Positions 11,017 through 22,439 of a DNA stretch of 64,000 nucleotides are shown in pieces. How positions within the stretch are numbered: position 1 is the first letter of the stretch; each line of letters starts with the position of its first letter. The stretch is taken from contig JAPDRO010000025.1 in assembly GCA_030247885.1 (NCBI GenBank), positions 124,001 to 188,000 on the forward strand, given 5' to 3'. A model generated the notes under the pieces. That model saw only the letters and a program-made list of their open reading frames with translations. It made no database searches and was not told the origin of the DNA. The DNA comes from Taxawa tesnikishii (nom. ined.). Lineage: Eukaryota; Ascomycota; Dothideomycetes; Dothideales. The translations under genes and the position numbers were made by a program.

Positions 11017-11418
11017 ATGACCGACCACGAATCCTACTACATCATCTACCGCACCTCGAGCATCGGCATCGCGCTCGCCGACGCGCTGGACGAAATGGTC
11101 AGCAGCGGGCGTCTCGAGCCGCAGCTGGCCAACAAAGTGATGCAGAGCTTCGACAAGGGTGCAGCGCAAGTGCTGGCCCGGCGCGTGAGAGCGAGGATTC
11201 CGAGCATGAGAGGTCGCCTCGACACGTACAATGACATTGAGGGAGCGTTTACGCTTGTTGTCAAGGACGTTAGGATCAAGCTCGGCGATAACACGGAGAT
11301 GGAGGTCGAGAAGATGAAGATCCATACGCTTAAGGCGATCGGGACGAGTGGAGAGGAGAAGGAGGAGAAGGGGAGGTTGGGGAGGGGCGGGCGGAGAGAT
11401 AGGATGAAGCGGTGGTAG
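11017..11418 (+). CDS. TOA2: Transcription initiation factor IIA small subunit (TFIIA-gamma)
   Basis: Small nuclear protein (133 residues, intronless) that pairs with TFIIA large subunit to stabilise TBP on promoters. The N-terminal four-helix region YYIIYRTSSIGIALADALDE, the ARRVRARIPSMRGRLDTY segment and the beta-barrel segment FTLVVKDVRIKL match TFIIA-gamma from end to end. The open frame extends upstream, but the start at 11017 (MTDHESYYIIYR) fits the family, whose members begin a few residues before the conserved YY. The tail after MKIHTLKAI is a Lys/Glu/Gly/Arg-rich extension of about 27 residues, longer than usual; it could instead hide an unrecognised 3' splice. Confidence 0.92.
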   Translation: MTDHESYYIIYRTSSIGIALADALDEMVSSGRLEPQLANKVMQSFDKGAAQVLARRVRARIPSMRGRLDTYNDIEGAFTLVVKDVRIKLGDNTEMEVEKMKIHTLKAIGTSGEEKEEKGRLGRGGRRDRMKRW

Positions 11419-11798
11419 GTTGGGAAGGGAAGCCTTGTTATGGGAGAAACTTGGAGGTGACGCGACGATCATAATGATTGAACGACGGCATGTGCCAGAA
11501 TGCACACTGGCTCTCGCGAAGGTGCTCAAGTGCCCCAAATATCAGGTGTTATGGGCATGGGGGAGAAGTGATGGTTGGTATGCACAATGCCCCTCGTTGT
11601 CTGCGGAAGGCTTGGCAACTCTCCAGAGTGGGCTGACGACCTGAACTCTGTTTTCTGTGAGCCTGTCTGGAGTTGTTATATACAGTACCCTGCCTGTACC
11701 ACGGGAACCATATAACCGTCACTCCGCCCTATTCCACTCCGCTGCGTACAACAACCCGGTTCAATTCGTCGTCCACCGCCGCCGACCATACGCCCACC
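11419..11798. other. Intergenic, TOA2 to HEM3
   Basis: 380 bp with the TOA2 3' flank and the HEM3 promoter/leader; the last 60 bases before the HEM3 start are C-rich and G-poor, as in many fungal leaders. No other feature seen. Confidence 0.4.
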
Positions 11799-13112
11799 AT
11801 GGCCACTTCCGCCTCCGCCGAAACCTCCACCGCCCCTCCACCTTCTTCCTCCACCGACCTCCCCGCCGTGAAAATTGGAACCAGACGCTCGCAGCTGGCG
11901 CGCAACCAGACGGATATAGTATGCAACAAGCTGAAGCAAGCATGGCCGGAACGCAAGTACGAGATCCACGCCAAGGAGACCATGGGCGACAAGAACCAGG
12001 TCACCGCTCTTCACCAATTCAACGCGAAGGCGCTGTGGACGCATGAATTGGAAGCATTGCTCGAGACGGGAGAGCTGGATTGCATCGTGCACAGTTTGAA
12101 AGGTATACCATACCCCTCTCCAACTTCCCCTTGACCCAGTACCCGAGAGTTTCGTCAGACTCGAAAGTAAAAACAGAGTAAAAACAAGAATGGGAGCGCA
12201 ATTGAGCGGGCCACCGTTGACACAGGGAAAAACCGCAGACATGCCCACCCAACTGCCCGCCAACCTCGCCATCGGCTGCATCTTCCCCGCGAAGACCCTC
12301 GCGACGCCTTGGTCATCAAACCCACCCTCGCGAGCACCCACACCACCCTCGCCTCCCTGCCCTCGGGCTCCGTAATCGGCACCTCGTCCGTCCGGCGCTC
12401 CGCCCAACTGAAGCGCCTCTACCCGCACCTCCGCTTCGCCGACGTGCGCGGCAACGTCGGGACCCGGCTGGCCAAACTCGACGACCCGGACTCGTCGTAC
12501 TCTGCACTCATCCTCGCCGCGGCGGGGCTGATCAGGCTCGGTCTGTCGCGGCGCGTGACGCAGTTCCTGAGTTCGGAGAACGGCGGGATCCTGCACGCGG
12601 TCGGGCAGGGCGCGATCGGAGTCGAGGTCCGGGAGGGGGATGAGGAGGCCAGGAAGTTGTTTGCGAGGGTGGGATGCGAGCGGACGACGCGCGCGTGCTT
12701 GGCTGAGCGCTCGCTCATGCGCACGCTCGAGGGCGGGTGCAGCGTGCCCATTGGCGTGGAGACGGATTGGTTGAGCAAGAAGCGCGCGCTGGGGAGCAAT
12801 GTGGGCAGCGGTGTAGGCGTGGGCTTGAAGCCGGCGTCCGAGTGCGACCAACTCAGTGGTGTGGCCAAGGAGGATGGGAAAGAGGAGGCGGAGGAGGATT
12901 TCACGGACGAGCTGATCATGAAGGCGATTGTGGTCAGTCTTGAGGGCGATCAGCACGTCGAGGTCGAGGCGAGGAGGAGGGTCAACAGTCGCGAGGATGC
13001 CGACGAGTTCGGCTGGGAGGTGGCGCAGAAGCTGGTCGAGAAGGGCGCGGAGAAGATTCTGCACGAGATCAACTTGAACAGGAAGATCATACAGGAGCAG
13101 GGTGATGCGTGA
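11799..13112 (+). CDS. HEM3: Porphobilinogen deaminase (hydroxymethylbilane synthase), frame break
   Basis: Third enzyme of haem synthesis: condenses four porphobilinogens to hydroxymethylbilane in the cytosol. Exon 1 is 11799-12102, exon 2 12239-13112, with an intron GTATAC...GCAG. Family landmarks: KIGTRRSQLARNQTD near residue 27, HSLKDMPTQLP across the splice site, SVRRSAQLKRLYP and DVRGNVGTRLAKLD in the middle, and CLAERSLMRTLEGGCSVP, where the Cys of GGC carries the dipyrromethane cofactor. The frame breaks at 12285-12288: IFP reads in one frame and REDPRDALVIKPTLAS in the next. The run there has four C's; a fifth makes IFPREDPRDAL and a 392-residue protein with no other defect. Because the pathway is essential, a missing base in the assembly is far likelier than a real mutation. 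A 462-codon antisense frame lies across the gene and is taken as a shadow. Confidence 0.93.
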
Positions 13113-13865
13113 TCGATCAAAGTGGGCCGATACCTGTTAATGGACTTCGGACAGCAGAGGCGATCCCTCCTGCACAACTGATCGTCGCCTTTTCTGAGCA
13201 CCAAACACCCAAGTATCTGGGCGCCGAGGCGCAGGACGTGCCGTATGGGTTCTGTTTGGCGAAAGATTGAGCAGAGTGAGGGTGATTTTACCCTTGGAGT
13301 GGCTGACGAGTGTCGCCATTGGAGGGTATGTTGCTCTGCGCTTCATCGAAATGCGGAAAAGGCTGTCTGTGTTGGCTGTACATACCCAAAACCCAAGCCG
13401 TGTGGCGACAGAGAGCAATAGAATCACGACACGTACTAAAACATCAACAAACAAGGCTCTCCAGCATGGAACCGTTTTGACAGAAAGGCGAGACATAGCA
13501 AAAATGCCCTGTGTGTCAGAATCCACTCTGCGATCATGATTGAAAAGAGAAGGCGTGAAAACGGAAAGCGACACAGTCTTCAATACACTACACATATCGT
13601 CTACGGGAATAGATGCAAGAACCCACCAACACATGCCTTTCGTGAGTTGTCCCTTAGCCCCCAAAACGCCAGCCTTGACCAGAGTGGAAGAGTTGAGCCA
13701 CGAAAGTGTGGGACGTCGAAGGAAGAATCCACAAGGAGCACGCTCAGTGAAGAGCTACACAAAGGGGGATATTACAGAACAACCATCGGCAAGCAACTTT
13801 TGAGGGAGCGCGGAGAAAACGCTGAGCAGCGGCAGTAACGCGAGCAAAGGCGCTGGTCGTTGCGC
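13113..13865. other. Convergent 3' flanks of HEM3 and eIF4B-like gene
   Basis: 750 bp between two stop codons facing each other. Small open frames in several registers but no motif; presumably the two 3' UTRs plus spacer. Confidence 0.5.
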
Positions 13866-15790
13866 CTAAGAAGCGAGCGCGCGGTTGCCGCCTCTGCGGT
13901 TGTTCTTCCGAGGCGCGGAGACGGTGCTCCAGCCCTCATCTTCCATACCCTCAGCAGTGGTCTGCTCGGGAGCTGGAGCCGGCTTCCTCCACGTGTCCTG
14001 CGTCTTGGGGGCCTCGCGAACAACTTCCTGTGGCTTGACCTCCCTGTCGTCTGGGATGTCGCCGTTCGCGTCCTCGGGATCGACCTCCTCACCATCCTCG
14101 CCCATCCGGCGCAGGATCTCGTACTGCCGGCCAGGTGGCGGCGAGGTGGCGTCACCTTCCTTTGCGTCCGACTTGCCATTCTCTTTCGGTGCAGCTTCGC
14201 TCTCGCGGCGGTTTGATGAAGCGGGCCGGTCGGCCTGCTCAGCCTTGGCGGCGCTCTCGCGAGCCTTCTTCTCTTCGCGCGCCTTCTCCTCTTGCTCCTT
14301 GCGTTGGCGGATGGCAAGCTGGCGCTTCTCATCGATCTCTCTCGCGAGCGGCCGTGTCGATCGGGCGGGCGGCGCCGAAGATGCTTGCTTTTGAATCCGA
14401 TGCTGGGGTGGCGGCATCTGGAGCTGCTGTAGAAACGGTCCGCTTCTGCAGGTTCAACCTAGGCCGGGATGCAGGTGCTGCGGGCTGCGATGGAGAAGAT
14501 GGAGTGCTGACGTCTGGAGTAGCGGCAGGAGATGGCGCATCAGGCTTCATCTTCGCCCGCCATTGGTTGTCCATCTCAGAGGCGGTTGGCTCCCTCGCGG
14601 GTGGTGGACGCTCCTGGAACTCGCGGCGTGGTGGCCTGGAACCGGCCTCAGAACGGCCCGTACCCTCGCCCCAAGCAGGCGACAGCTTCCTCTCGCGGGG
14701 AGCCCCGCCTTCACGCGCTCTTCCTCCCTCGCGCATTGGACGCTCCGCTTGTGGGACTGGCGAAAGCGGTCCCTTTCTCTCCCAGTTGCCAAAGTCCCGA
14801 ACCTTGCCGTCTCCCTCGAAGAACCCAGATCTGCTGCGGCCTGCAGGACCTCCACGCTCACTGCCTGCGTCGGATCCGGCATAGTCGTCACGTCTGAAGC
14901 TGGCGGTCCTTTCGGAAGGTCTGCGCACGTTTTGGCCTGGGAGGTCGGGAAGAGGTCCTTTGCGAGTCCAGTCGTTGAGTTCGCGAGCTTCTGGGCGGTC
15001 CTTTGCTGTAATTCCGTCAGTCATATGGGCGCAGTCAGAATATGTTGTGACACTTACGCGGGTCTGCGACACTGATGCGAATGTTCCGGCCCTGGAACTG
15101 CGTCTCGCTCTTCTCAAGCGCCTTCTTCAGTCCGTCGACGGTAGCAAACTCAACGTATCCGAAGCCCTTGGGTCTTTTGTCCATCTTGTCCTCCACAATG
15201 CGTACGCTCGTCACCTCGCAGCCAGAAAGGAGGTCCTGGATATCGCCTTCTGTTACGTCAAAAGAGAGGTTGCCGAGATGCGCTGTGTATGGGGGCTTGT
15301 TTGGGAGGGGCAATTGTTCGCGGAAGTTCGAGCGTGGGCGTTCTGTATGATTGTACCGGGTTAGTCTTCCCGATCTGCAAGCGCATCGTTGTCGTGGCGG
15401 GCTCACCAGCAAATCCGCCACGGTCTCCAAATCCTCCTGCTCCTCTATCACCACCGAAACCGCCGGTGAAAGCACCAGAACGGCCGGCGCCGTAGCTTGG
15501 TGCCGCTGCATACTTGTCAGTCGCAATCCTGCTGGGTGTGTAGCCATATTGGATTTACCGGGCACAGGTACACTGTCCATTTCGTCGGCCCATGATCCCA
15601 GCGCTGTAATTGTTCAGCCGTGTGCTCTCCGTACTCTTAGATACTAGCGCGCATACACTGATCGGCAAGGAAGTCGCCGATGGACATAACCTGCTTGTTT
15701 TTCTTGGGAGCTGTGCGCCGTTAGCACTGACGATGTCTTTTTGGTGGAAGGCGTTCGCGTGCGCCGTGTGTGGGTCTGTGGCATACCCAT
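13866..15790 (-). CDS. eIF4B-like translation initiation factor (RRM protein), frame break
   Basis: Cytoplasmic RNA-binding protein resembling eIF4B (yeast Tif3, fission yeast Sce3), which stimulates eIF4A during mRNA scanning. Six exons: 15790-15787, 15710-15657, 15603-15559, 15505-15407, 15342-15058, 15005-13866. The first has only ATGG; the joined start reads MAPKKNKQVMSIGDFLADQ then SLGSWADEMD, the conserved opening of fungal eIF4B. A Gly-rich stretch precedes one RRM (RNP2 AHLGNLSF, RNP1 KGFGYVEF). Then come repeats of the NDWTRKGPLPDLP / GNWERKGPLSPVP type, and a long charged helix (EKRQLAIRQRKEQEEKAREEKK). The frame breaks in a TC/GA dinucleotide run at 14336-14343: DTAARE reads in one frame and EIDEKRQLA in another. 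Two missing bases (one GA unit) restore 542 residues. It shares a 317-bp divergent promoter with the Tim17-like gene. Confidence 0.88.
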
Positions 15791-16107
15791 GATTGCGAGC
15801 GTGTGTTGGTTGCTGGTCGCTCGCTAGTTTTGCTGGTATGGAGCGTTTGGCGTGAGTTCTGGTTTTACGTGTGGATACAGTCAATGTGTCCGACTTGGTT
15901 TTCACGCAGAGGCAGAGAGACGAGGGTCGAACAACTGAAAATGAAGCAGTGCTTCGGGATTAGCCGATTGGCGGCAAGGCAAGCCACATCGGACTCGCCT
16001 GCACCACGCACCTACGATAGCCACCAACTACCGACATCACACCCTCACACAATCTGCCGCTGCCTGCTAAAACTCACATTTCCCCATCTTGTCATCTCTC
16101 AAACACC
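15791..16107. promoter_or_regulatory. Divergent promoter, eIF4B-like / Tim17-like gene
   Basis: 317 bp between two start codons pointing away from each other. No specific site is claimed. Confidence 0.4.
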
Positions 16108-16958
16108 ATGCAGAAAACTCAGAACACACCGCCTTCTGCTTCGCTTGTCTGGCCTGCTCTTCAGGTCGGGGCATTGACGGGTACGTACATGATATGACAT
16201 ACTCCATCTGACTTCTCCGTGTACTACACATCTTCGCACTGGGGCTGTGTCTGCAGCAGTAGAATTGCGCTGTCGAGGCAGAACGAGCAAAAACGAAATC
16301 GCACAAACATGCAACACTAGATACGCGCACGCATACCAACACTCTTTCTTGGCCAATACAAGTTAACCATAGGCAGGGGCGTCCGGCTTCGTTGTTGGAG
16401 GCGCTGCAGGTGTCATCAGGAATAGCCCGCCCGCTCTCTTTGCTACAGCATCAGGTCTTCAATGGTTTGCATTGGGGACCACGTTCTGGGGTATCACCAT
16501 GTTCTGGACACTCAACTCGATCCCCTGACTAACACGTCCAAGGCACGCGAGGCTTCATCCTCCAAGCCTGGAACACCGGCAATTTAACGTCTGAAGACCG
16601 CCGCAACGCCAGCACCATCGCCGGTGGAGTAGCTGGTAGCGGTGTGGCACTACTGGCCCGTGGGCCGCGGAATGTGATCCCAGGTGGCATCATGTTCTCA
16701 CTTTTCGGATTCGCAGGTCAAAGCTTGTACAACTACCTGGATGCACAGCACTCAGCTGTCGCAACGCAACCCAAGGAGAACTTCATGCAGCGCCTTGCCA
16801 AAAAGAAGTGGAGTCCGATGAGCGTTCTGAGCGATGAGGACTACGAAGCCATGCTGCAGGAGAAGATGCTGAGACTCGACGTCGACATCTCTCTCCTGGA
16901 TGATCGAATTGCGCAGTTGAAGAAACAGATGCAGAATTCACAGAATGCTGGGGATTAA
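16108..16958 (+). CDS. Tim17/22/23-like membrane protein (probably mitochondrial)
   Basis: Three exons (16108-16180, 16377-16490, 16543-16958) give 200 residues. Intron 2 has an excellent branch site (CTGACTAAC). The protein has small-residue-rich hydrophobic segments with GxxxG-like spacing (FVVGGAAGVIRNSPPALFA, FWGTRGFILQAW, TIAGGVAGSGVALLARGPRN, GGIMFSLFGFAGQSLYNY), as in the Tim17/Tim22/Tim23/Pmp24 superfamily. It ends in a soluble tail with WSPMSVLSDEDYEAMLQEK and a short coiled coil (DDRIAQLKKQMQN). Proteins of this layout are conserved across filamentous ascomycetes; I know of no established function. Mitochondrial inner membrane location is inferred from the superfamily. Start chosen as the first ATG giving correct splice phase. 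Confidence 0.75.
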
Positions 16959-18593
16959 GCAGACTGTGGCCGCATCCGGGTTATCCCCCGGCTGACAAGT
17001 TGGTCCTAAGGTGTAAGGCATTCCATTCCGCCAGCCCGTGCACCCCGTCTTGGCACCACTTCTGAGGCAACAAGGTTTCCAGTAGACTGCATTCCAAAAT
17101 ATGTGCCGAAGGAAGCAGGAAGTGTCCTTCTACAAAGATCAGGATGCGCAGCGCAGGGTGAGACAACAAGATAGAACTGGTCCGTTCTGAGTTCTATTCG
17201 GCACGTGACAAACGCTGACTGTGTTCAGATTCACCTTCGGTGACTCCTACGCATCCCACGGAACAGAGCTTCTTGGTCGCAGTTGAGATGATCTGCAACA
17301 CCTCGAGAGCGGTTCTCGGCACGACATAAACGATTCTCTGAATGGTTCAGAATTGCCTACAATATGGCGGGGAGCTTGGAGGATTTGTAGAAGGAAGAAA
17401 CACGACCAAAAGCAAGAGCGGTCTTGCTGCCAGTGACGATCTAGCCATCTTGCGGTGAACGTGGGCGGTAGATGAAGTGTTCCTATCCGTAGGGGCGGCC
17501 GCAGCTTCCCCGCGGCGACGGTACATGGCAATTGAGTGGTTCTTAAAACCACTAACAGCTGTATTCCTCTTGCGATAGTAACGCCAATCCATACCGCCTC
17601 GTAAAGGTTGGTCGAGCGTCCTAAAGCCCCTGCATATTCGAACATACAGAAAATGCAGCTTACCAAGAGGACGTCCATCGAGCGTGCAAACGCATCGACA
17701 AACCTTGCAATTCTCTACTCCTGAGCTTAGGGATAGTCACGTCGTCATACCTCCATTCCTCCACACTCTTAATAACAGAATCGGTAACATGTAACAAGAC
17801 ACTCATTGCGAGCCAGCGATCTTATCGTACAAGCGACAACCGAGGCGCAAACACCACACACACATCATCCCTGTTCCCAGAACCCGCCCGTCTCTCACCC
17901 CTCTCGGTATCGTAAGCACAAATCGCCGGGCTTCCGCACCCCATCGGGGAGCGTAGAGCAAACCATCACCGCCACCGAGTGAGAATCTCTCTGCCATCCC
18001 ATGGGACTTCCGTCGTTCGTGAGCGCTTCGTCCTACCAGCCTCGTCTCAAGGCTTGCCAAAAAAAAAGAAAGAAAAAACCGCTTAATCGATCGTTTTTGT
18101 CGCAAAGCGGTAGTATTACTGCGTAAAAGCGTTGAAGAAATTTCGAGCTGCTAGAGTTGCGGAACTTTTGAAGTGGTTCGCTGGCCGTGAGCGGCCAGCA
18201 CCATACGGTCCATCGACGATTTGTTTGCGAGTGAGTCGGGGTTAGCAAGATTGCTCTTGACCGGACACAGTAGACTATGGGCTGCGTAGAGTGGCTGTTG
18301 AGATGATCTACTGGACTCCAGATTCGGTTCTGGCTAGGGAGTAGGAGCGTAGATGGAGGTAGCTCGTGCAGGAACCCGAACATTGGTAGGGGGAAGAGCC
18401 GGAGGAGGAGGTGGTTCATCGAGATACTGGCTTGCTGGAAGCACACTCACTCATGATGTGAGAAGCAGAACCCACACGGGCCCCAACGACCGGCCTCACA
18501 CGAAATGCCGAGGAGCGGAGCGTGTACGACGCAAACGGGGTGTGTTTTATTTCGGACACTGCCCGGAGATTTTCGCGGACGAGTTCAGACAGC
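16959..18593. other. 1.6 kb convergent intergenic stretch
   Basis: Lies between the Tim17-like stop and the RAD5-like stop. Open frames of 137 and 143 codons on the minus strand (near 17247-17678 and 18033-18446) have no recognisable motif and no coding-like neighbours. An A-rich tract sits at 18060-18077. No gene called. Confidence 0.5.
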
Positions 18594-21500
18594 CTAGCTG
18601 AGCAGCTCCCTAATATCCTCAATCCGCTGCATCTTCTTCTCCTCATCGCTCATCATGCCCAATGAGCTAGCACTGTTTATCTCCGTCAGCACACTCCGCC
18701 CCTCGCACATTTGCATTTTCGCACCCTTGTGCTCCATGAACTCACATGAACTTCTTCCTCTCCTGAATCCTCAACATCTTCTCCTCAATACTCCCCTCGA
18801 CCACGAACCTCGTGACCTTGACCTCCTCCGTCTGCCCCATCCTATGCACGCGGTCGATGGCCTGCGCCTCAATGGCCCAACTCCACCAGGGATCCATCAT
18901 GAAAACCTGTTGCGCACACGTCAAGTTGAGGCCCACGCCGCCCGCGCGCAAACTCAGCAGGAGCACGCATCCCTTCGCTCTGCCCGCGAAGTCGGCGAGT
19001 ACGGCGGCGCGCTGCTTCTGCGCCATGCTGCCGTCGAAGCGCAGGTACGGGATGGAGGCTGAGGAGAGCGCGGGCTCGAGGAGGTCGAGGAAGGAGGTGA
19101 ACTGGCTGAAGATGACGGATTTCACGCTCGGGCCGGTGCGCTTGATGCGTTTCAAATGCGTAAGCAAGCTGGTGATTTTGGCACTCGAGAGCTGGTTTAC
19201 TCGACGTAGGGATATGCGTGGCCTGGGCGAAGACGAAGGTTTCTGTGTGAGCGCGTATAGGTCTTCTAGATCGTCACCCGTGTTGCCGTGCGTGGTGTCG
19301 TCGTCTTCGTGGCGGACGACTTCGAAGACGTCGCGGGCGTTGATGGGTTCGCGACAGTTGAAGCAGCGTGGTAGCTCGCCCTTGCTGCTCTGGTGCTCAA
19401 TGTAGTCGAGTAAACATTTCTTGCATGCGCTGTGCCAACACCCTGTGACCGACTGCTCGTTCATGGGCTCCTCGAAACACAATGGACATTCGGAGTTGGC
19501 CTCTTCTTGAATCTGCTTGAGCACATGAGCACCGAACTTGCTAGCGTCCTGCTCTTCGGAATCGGCCTCGAAGCGCTCAATGAGTGCCTGCAAGTCCATA
19601 TCGTCGGCAAGCCCGTTTGCGATATCGGCGGCTGCAGCAGCGTCCTCTTCTTCAGCCACGACATTCTTGTTGCGAGTCAGCATTGGATGGCAGCAGGCTT
19701 GTCGAAGCCGCAGGATCTGGGCAAAGATGGTAGTGTAAGATTTCATGAGAGTGCCGGCTTCGACATTGTGGTTGAACGTCCGCTTGGCACGGGCAAAGAT
19801 GTGATCGTACAGTTCCCTCTCGACCTTTGACAACTCCACCTTTTCGATGTCGATCGTTCTCGGCGGCAATGGGACTAGCGCTTCCCCAGAAGGTGTCTTC
19901 ATATCCTTCGTCCGGCGAAGAACGAGGGGTTCCAAAACAGTTTGCACAACGTCTAACGCCCTGATAAAATCCTTAGATTCGAAGGGTACGGTGATAAAGG
20001 TCTTCCAGAAGGAGAAATTGCTCCAAGGCTCAACACGCAGGAACCGTACCAAGCTGAAGAGATCCTCTAAACGGTTGACGATGGGCGTACCTGTCAATAC
20101 CCAGCGATGCTGGGCACTGATCTCGTAACAAGCTTTCGCTGTCTTGGACTGCCTGTTCTTGATCATGTGAGCTTCATCCAGAATGACTCTGAAGTAATCC
20201 AGGGAAAAGAGTCCGCCATGCGAGCCTCGATTCCCACCGTCAGCAGCGACTTGATTGTACTCGGACAGAACCACGCCGTAACTCGTGATGATGACATTAG
20301 GCGCGTTCGCGGCATTGGCTTCGCAGCATAGTTGCTGCAGATTAGCACTTTTATCATTTCCGTAGTAAACGAGCGTCTTGAGTGTGCCCGGTTTCGACGC
20401 CTTCTCAGCTTCGCTAGCCCACTGAGCTAGCAACGACATGGGAGCCACGACCAGGGTAGTACAGGGTGCACGCTCGACTGAAGCCGAGTTCTTTGGCAAT
20501 CTCGGTAGGTTCAGAACACTTCCCATGCTGCTTTTGGAGCCTTGCAAACCGTACTCTGATGTGTGAGAATGCACCAGACTGAGCATCTCGATCGTTTTGC
20601 CAAGACCCATTTCTGTATTGTGTCAGCAATTCCCGTGTGCTCCAAATGTATGACGGCTCACCATCTGCCAAAATGCCGCCCAAACAGTTCTGTTCCTGCA
20701 CTGGGAAGTCCAGTGAAAGCTCGCCTGAATAAGGGTTGACATAGAAACGGTCTTGGCCGTCAATCTGCGGCAAGTCTTTGTCTTCAGTATCCTTGGAGGG
20801 CCATTCGTACTCTTCCCACAAGGGGTGCATCGACTGCTCTTTGTGATCTTGCTTTTGGTCCGTTTCCTTACTGACCATCCAATGCAATGCCTGCTTCTGG
20901 TACTTTCGAAGATCCATGGCAAAGGTATCCGCGGGTTGATATTCGGGCGTGTCAAAGTCGAAAGACTGTGCTTTCCTGTAGAGAGTATCCAGCTGGTCTT
21001 GCTCGAGCTCTTGGCCCTCTTCCTCGTCCGAATCTGGGGTGGAGCCGCCGTTTTCAGGAGTCTGCGTACTCTTTTTCCCGCCTTGGTCATACTGCTCAGC
21101 AATCTCCGCTGCCTGTAATATGCCTTCTCTTTTGTGTTTCTCCGCCATGTCATTGATCCGGGACGGGCGAAGGTTGATCTCATGGAAGAGCTTGACCAGA
21201 CTAACCTGCCGCAAGCGTAATCTTCGTTCATCCTCCGTCTCCTTTGCCTCGAAGATACCGGTCTGTCTGTTGTTCTCCAACGGCTTGACGAAACTCCCCG
21301 CTTCGAAAGCTCTCTTCAAAAGAAAGCACTTGAGCTGCAGATATACAGTATCGTTGACCTTGATCCTATCAGGCGCAAAGATGCAATGGCCCTCAAAAGC
21401 GCAGACCTCCTGGTCAATGAGAGAAGATATCCACGCCGCAGACTCCCTCTCGAGCCGTCCCACCTCTTCGCCCTTCATGTTGGTGAAGCGGACAATGACA

Positions 21501-22156
21501 TCCTGGCGCTTCATGGCTGCTGCCTTGGCAAACCTACCTTTCGCAGCTGGAGTCTGTGGTTTTGCTCTTTCGATCTTCACTTCCTCTTCCGCCGTTATCA
21601 AACCAGTCCCACTGCGAGTGGTCCAGCCGGCTACGCCAAGGGCGCCGATGTACCGCTTCTGAGGCATTGCAAATAGCGTCGCGTGAGAGGACGCGCGTGG
21701 AGCAGTTTCTGTTCGCGCTTCTGGGGTGCTGGGTGCGCTCTGGCGGGCGCGATTCGTTGATCTGAAGGAGTCTAATGTGCTCGGCGCTGCTGACTGGGTT
21801 GTGTTGAGAGCTGCGGCTTTCCACGAGCCGTCCAGGTACATGTTGATTGCCCTCTCTATGTTGTCGCCACATATCTTCTGTAGGGTAACGATAGTTTCTG
21901 GAGGGGCCTGCTGGCCGACGAAGCTCGTGAAGAGCTCCGGATCGAATCCATTTTCCTTGTTGCTGGATATTCCATCATGTGTAACATCCGCTGACTGAAC
22001 GGTTGCGGATGGAATGGGCTTGGCAGCTTCCGGGAGGGCATTTACTTCATCTGGACCAGAGGGTTCGGGGGCGAATGTGTGGTCATCTCCGGGGGCTTCT
22101 TCAACGAAAAAGCGTCTTTTCTTGGCTGGTCGTTCAAGCGCATCGGCAAAGCTCAT
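18594..22156 (-). CDS. RAD5: RAD5-type DNA translocase and RING ubiquitin ligase
   Basis: Nuclear post-replication-repair enzyme: a SNF2-family ATPase that remodels stalled forks and, through its RING, promotes PCNA polyubiquitination. Three exons: 22156-20662, 20612-18746 and 18672-18594, giving 1,146 residues. Order: N-terminal UBA-like segment (FTSFVGQQAPPETIVTLQKI), HIRAN domain (YIGALGVAGWTTRSGTGLI near residue 165), SNF2 motif I EMGLGKTIEM across intron 1, DEAH box (ILDEAHMIKN), TGTPIVNRLEDLFSL, RING (CPLCFEEP ... CWHSACKKCL ... CFNCREP), and helicase C (FSQFTSFLDLL, SLRAGGVGLNL, QAIDRVHRMGQ). The last exon is easy to miss. A GTGAGT donor after KKF joins 26 residues (ASSLGMMSDEEKK, ending IRELLS) that match the conserved fungal C-terminus; without it the gene appears to stop at 18742. 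Upstream are three ACGCG sites. Confidence 0.95.
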
Positions 22157-22251
22157 GGTCGGTATGCTGCTGAGCAGAGAAGTGTGCTGTACTGGAGAGG
22201 CGACGGCGGGTTAACATGAGGATGGAGGAAGACGCGACTGCGGGACGCGAC

Positions 22252-22277
22252 TTCCATTTCCATTTCCATTTCCATTT
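22252..22277. repeat. (TTCCAT)n hexanucleotide repeat
   Basis: About four copies of TTCCAT in tandem in the RAD5/NDUFAF6-like divergent promoter, between the second and third ACGCG sites. Confidence 0.85.
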
Positions 22278-22342
22278 CGGCTCCGACGCGCTTCGGAAGG
22301 GAAAGAGTGCATGCATGACGTCATTGTCGCGAAATCCGCGGT

Positions 22343-22370
22343 CACATCGAACACATCGAACACATCGAAT
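22343..22370. repeat. (CACATCGAA)3 nonamer repeat
   Basis: Three tandem copies of CACATCGAA, the last diverging at its end, some 70 bp before the NDUFAF6-like start codon, possibly in its 5' leader. Confidence 0.85.
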
Positions 22371-22439
22371 CGCATTGGCCGAGATACAGAGATTGTCGCG
22401 TTGATTCACTTCATTGTTCTGTACATCAACCTTGCTGCA

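Larger units (their letters stand above)
22157..22439. promoter_or_regulatory. Divergent promoter with ACGCG (MCB-like) sites, RAD5 / NDUFAF6-like
   Basis: 283 bp between the two start codons. It holds ACGCG at 22232-22236, 22245-22249 and 22286-22290, two of them as ACGCGAC, and a CGCGAAA (SCB-like) at 22328-22334. MBF/SBF-type factors bind such sites in fungi and drive G1/S genes, including DNA repair genes; assignment here is by motif only. Two short tandem repeats lie between the sites and the NDUFAF6-like start. Confidence 0.45.

Noticed and set aside
11676-13064. 462-codon antisense open frame across HEM3
   Set aside because: It runs through the HEM3 intron and mirrors a GC-rich coding strand; the sense product has all family motifs.
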